Below the pieces are notes generated by a model. The model was given only the letters and a program-made list of their open reading frames with translations. It made no database searches and had not been told where the DNA came from. Below, piece by piece: positions 63,089-64,000 of a DNA stretch of 64,000 nucleotides; within the stretch, counting starts at the first letter, position 1, and every line of letters begins with the position of its first letter. Both the position numbers and the translations under genes were made by a program. The DNA comes from Stenotrophomonas sp. MMGLT7 (GTDB lineage Bacteria > Pseudomonadota > Gammaproteobacteria > Xanthomonadales > Xanthomonadaceae): the NCBI RefSeq assembly GCF_021168555.1, contig NZ_JAJOZS010000003.1:62001-126000 (forward strand), read 5' to 3'.

Positions 63089-64000
63089 CGGACTTTGCGC
63101 GTACCGTGCATGGCTTCTCGCATCACGCGCCAAATGGCGTATTGGGGCGCCTTTCCTGGGTTCGGATCCTCCAGGCCCAGCAACCAGAACCGGAACCAGT
63201 CCAGGTTGCGCTCATACACGGCAAGCTTGTGTCGCGGCTGGAACTTGTTGTGAGGTTCATGGGGAAAGACATAGACGTCCGCCTTGCTGCTCCGCATGAG
63301 CGGAATGGCGTAGTCGAGTCCATGCATGTATTCCTGCTCCGGGAGCTGCAGCAGGATGGGGGCACCGATCATCCCCAGGTTCAAGGTCGGTGAAATCCGT
63401 TGCCACTGCGATGGCGTTTCGTCCAGCGTACCCAGTTGCCAGTTCCCCCGCATCAGTGACAAGAAGGGGTCGCCGATATTGCTGCCCAGCAGGTGATACA
63501 GCGGCGAGGTAGTAGGTGATGCCATTGATGCGGCCGCGAGTACGTCGGAATGGATCAGCGTCCACATCGTCACTTCACTGCCGAAGCTGATGCCACCCAT
63601 GCCTATCCTGGCCTTGTCGATACGCCCTTCCGAGGCGAGCCGCTCGATCACGCTTTCAACCGCTGAAAGGCCGAGATCGTAGCGCTCGCCGGCATCGGCA
63701 GGGAACGAAGGAGCGTTGATGCATAGAGTAGAAATCCCCTGCTCTGCCAGAGTGGCCAGCGGCCACTCATCACCTGATCCTCCCCGCGTAAAGCCCATGC
63801 ACCGGTAGTAGGTCACGAACAGGGCCGGCGGTGTGTCGCCGGTCGGGCGTGCCGGGTAGAGCTGCCCCGAGAAATACCTCCCCTTCGCATCCGTCCAACG
63901 AAGCAGTTGCGTCGGGATCCCGGAAAGATCGTGGGTCAGGCTTGCATTGGGATCGAACAAGACTTGGCGCGCCCCCGTCTGCAGATCGACCCTTTCCAGC
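63085..64000 (-). CDS. Lasso peptide isopeptidase, second copy (cut by the right edge)
   Basis: The visible 304 residues are the C-terminal S9 hydrolase domain: GMGGISFGSEV holds the nucleophile Ser, LPEQEYMHGLDYAIPL the probable Glu, and HEPHNKFQPRHKLAVYERNL the His. The chain is a clear homologue of the isopeptidase at 46777-48858, sharing the run QPRHKLAVYERNLDWFRFWL and the final residues. In the same frame, LERVDLQTGARQVLFDPNAS extends to the edge, so the gene continues beyond the window. It most likely opens the lasso made by the adjacent A-B-C genes. Confidence 0.85.
   Translation of the reverse strand, partial: LERVDLQTGARQVLFDPNASLTHDLSGIPTQLLRWTDAKGRYFSGQLYPARPTGDTPPALFVTYYRCMGFTRGGSGDEWPLATLAEQGISTLCINAPSFPADAGERYDLGLSAVESVIERLASEGRIDKARIGMGGISFGSEVTMWTLIHSDVLAAASMASPTTSPLYHLLGSNIGDPFLSLMRGNWQLGTLDETPSQWQRISPTLNLGMIGAPILLQLPEQEYMHGLDYAIPLMRSSKADVYVFPHEPHNKFQPRHKLAVYERNLDWFRFWLLGLEDPNPGKAPQYAIWRVMREAMHGTRKVR

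Overview
The window is chromosomal DNA from a high-GC gammaproteobacterium, most likely of the family Lysobacteraceae/Xanthomonadaceae (Luteimonas, Lysobacter, Pseudoxanthomonas and relatives). The evidence is the density of TonB-dependent receptors, a GH5 cellulase with an acidic Pro-Glu linker, the GTAGGAGCGACTTCAGTCGC palindromes at 14.96 and 30.85 kb, other interspersed repeats, and a lasso-peptide locus that resembles the xanthomonin type. Genus-level assignment is inference. No rRNA, tRNA, CRISPR array, integrase or transposase was recognised.

Region 1 (1-15 kb) is housekeeping and envelope content: a truncated EnvC-type protein, a secreted VNGG-repeat protein, an M28 lipoprotein peptidase, an aromatic-acid-exporter-like membrane protein, a DUF6496 protein, a CorA-type transporter, Dps, two methyltransferases, a secreted GH5-CBM2 endoglucanase and two lipoproteins (DUF4349, DUF3829).

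Region 2 (15-31 kb) has metal uptake and signalling: a His-rich ZnuD-like receptor with a Zur-like box, an XRE regulator, an alpha/beta hydrolase, a Fur-boxed siderophore receptor, a GGDEF protein with a degenerate EAL domain, a luciferase-like monooxygenase, a 163-bp tandem repeat array, a DUF2231/sorbosone-dehydrogenase pair and an MHS-type transporter.

Region 3 (31-43 kb) holds an AlkX/YcaQ-like glycosylase, a small outer-membrane barrel, dapA, two small envelope proteins, a radical-SAM/TIGR03915 DNA-repair pair, an exported peroxiredoxin and a prolyl-iminopeptidase-like hydrolase. Region 4 (42.7-46.7 kb) is a TetR regulator divergent from a TonB receptor plus exported tyrosine phosphatase, with a clear palindromic operator between them.

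Region 5 (46.8-64 kb) is the most interesting part. A minus-strand unit runs FecI-type sigma factor, FecR, a stand-alone STN protein, an STN-TonB receptor and an AtxE2-like lasso peptide isopeptidase: a sensing, import and cleavage set for lasso peptides, with no biosynthetic genes attached. About 6 kb beyond it, after hydrolases, a beta-helix lipoprotein and two Spy/CpxP-like proteins, lies a biosynthetic lasso cluster: GntR regulator, a 46-residue precursor with a predicted 7-residue Gly1-Glu7 ring, a fused RRE-protease B protein, an asparagine-synthetase-like cyclase C, and a convergent second isopeptidase cut by the window edge. The cluster is visibly less GC-rich than its surroundings and its A, B and C genes overlap end to start.
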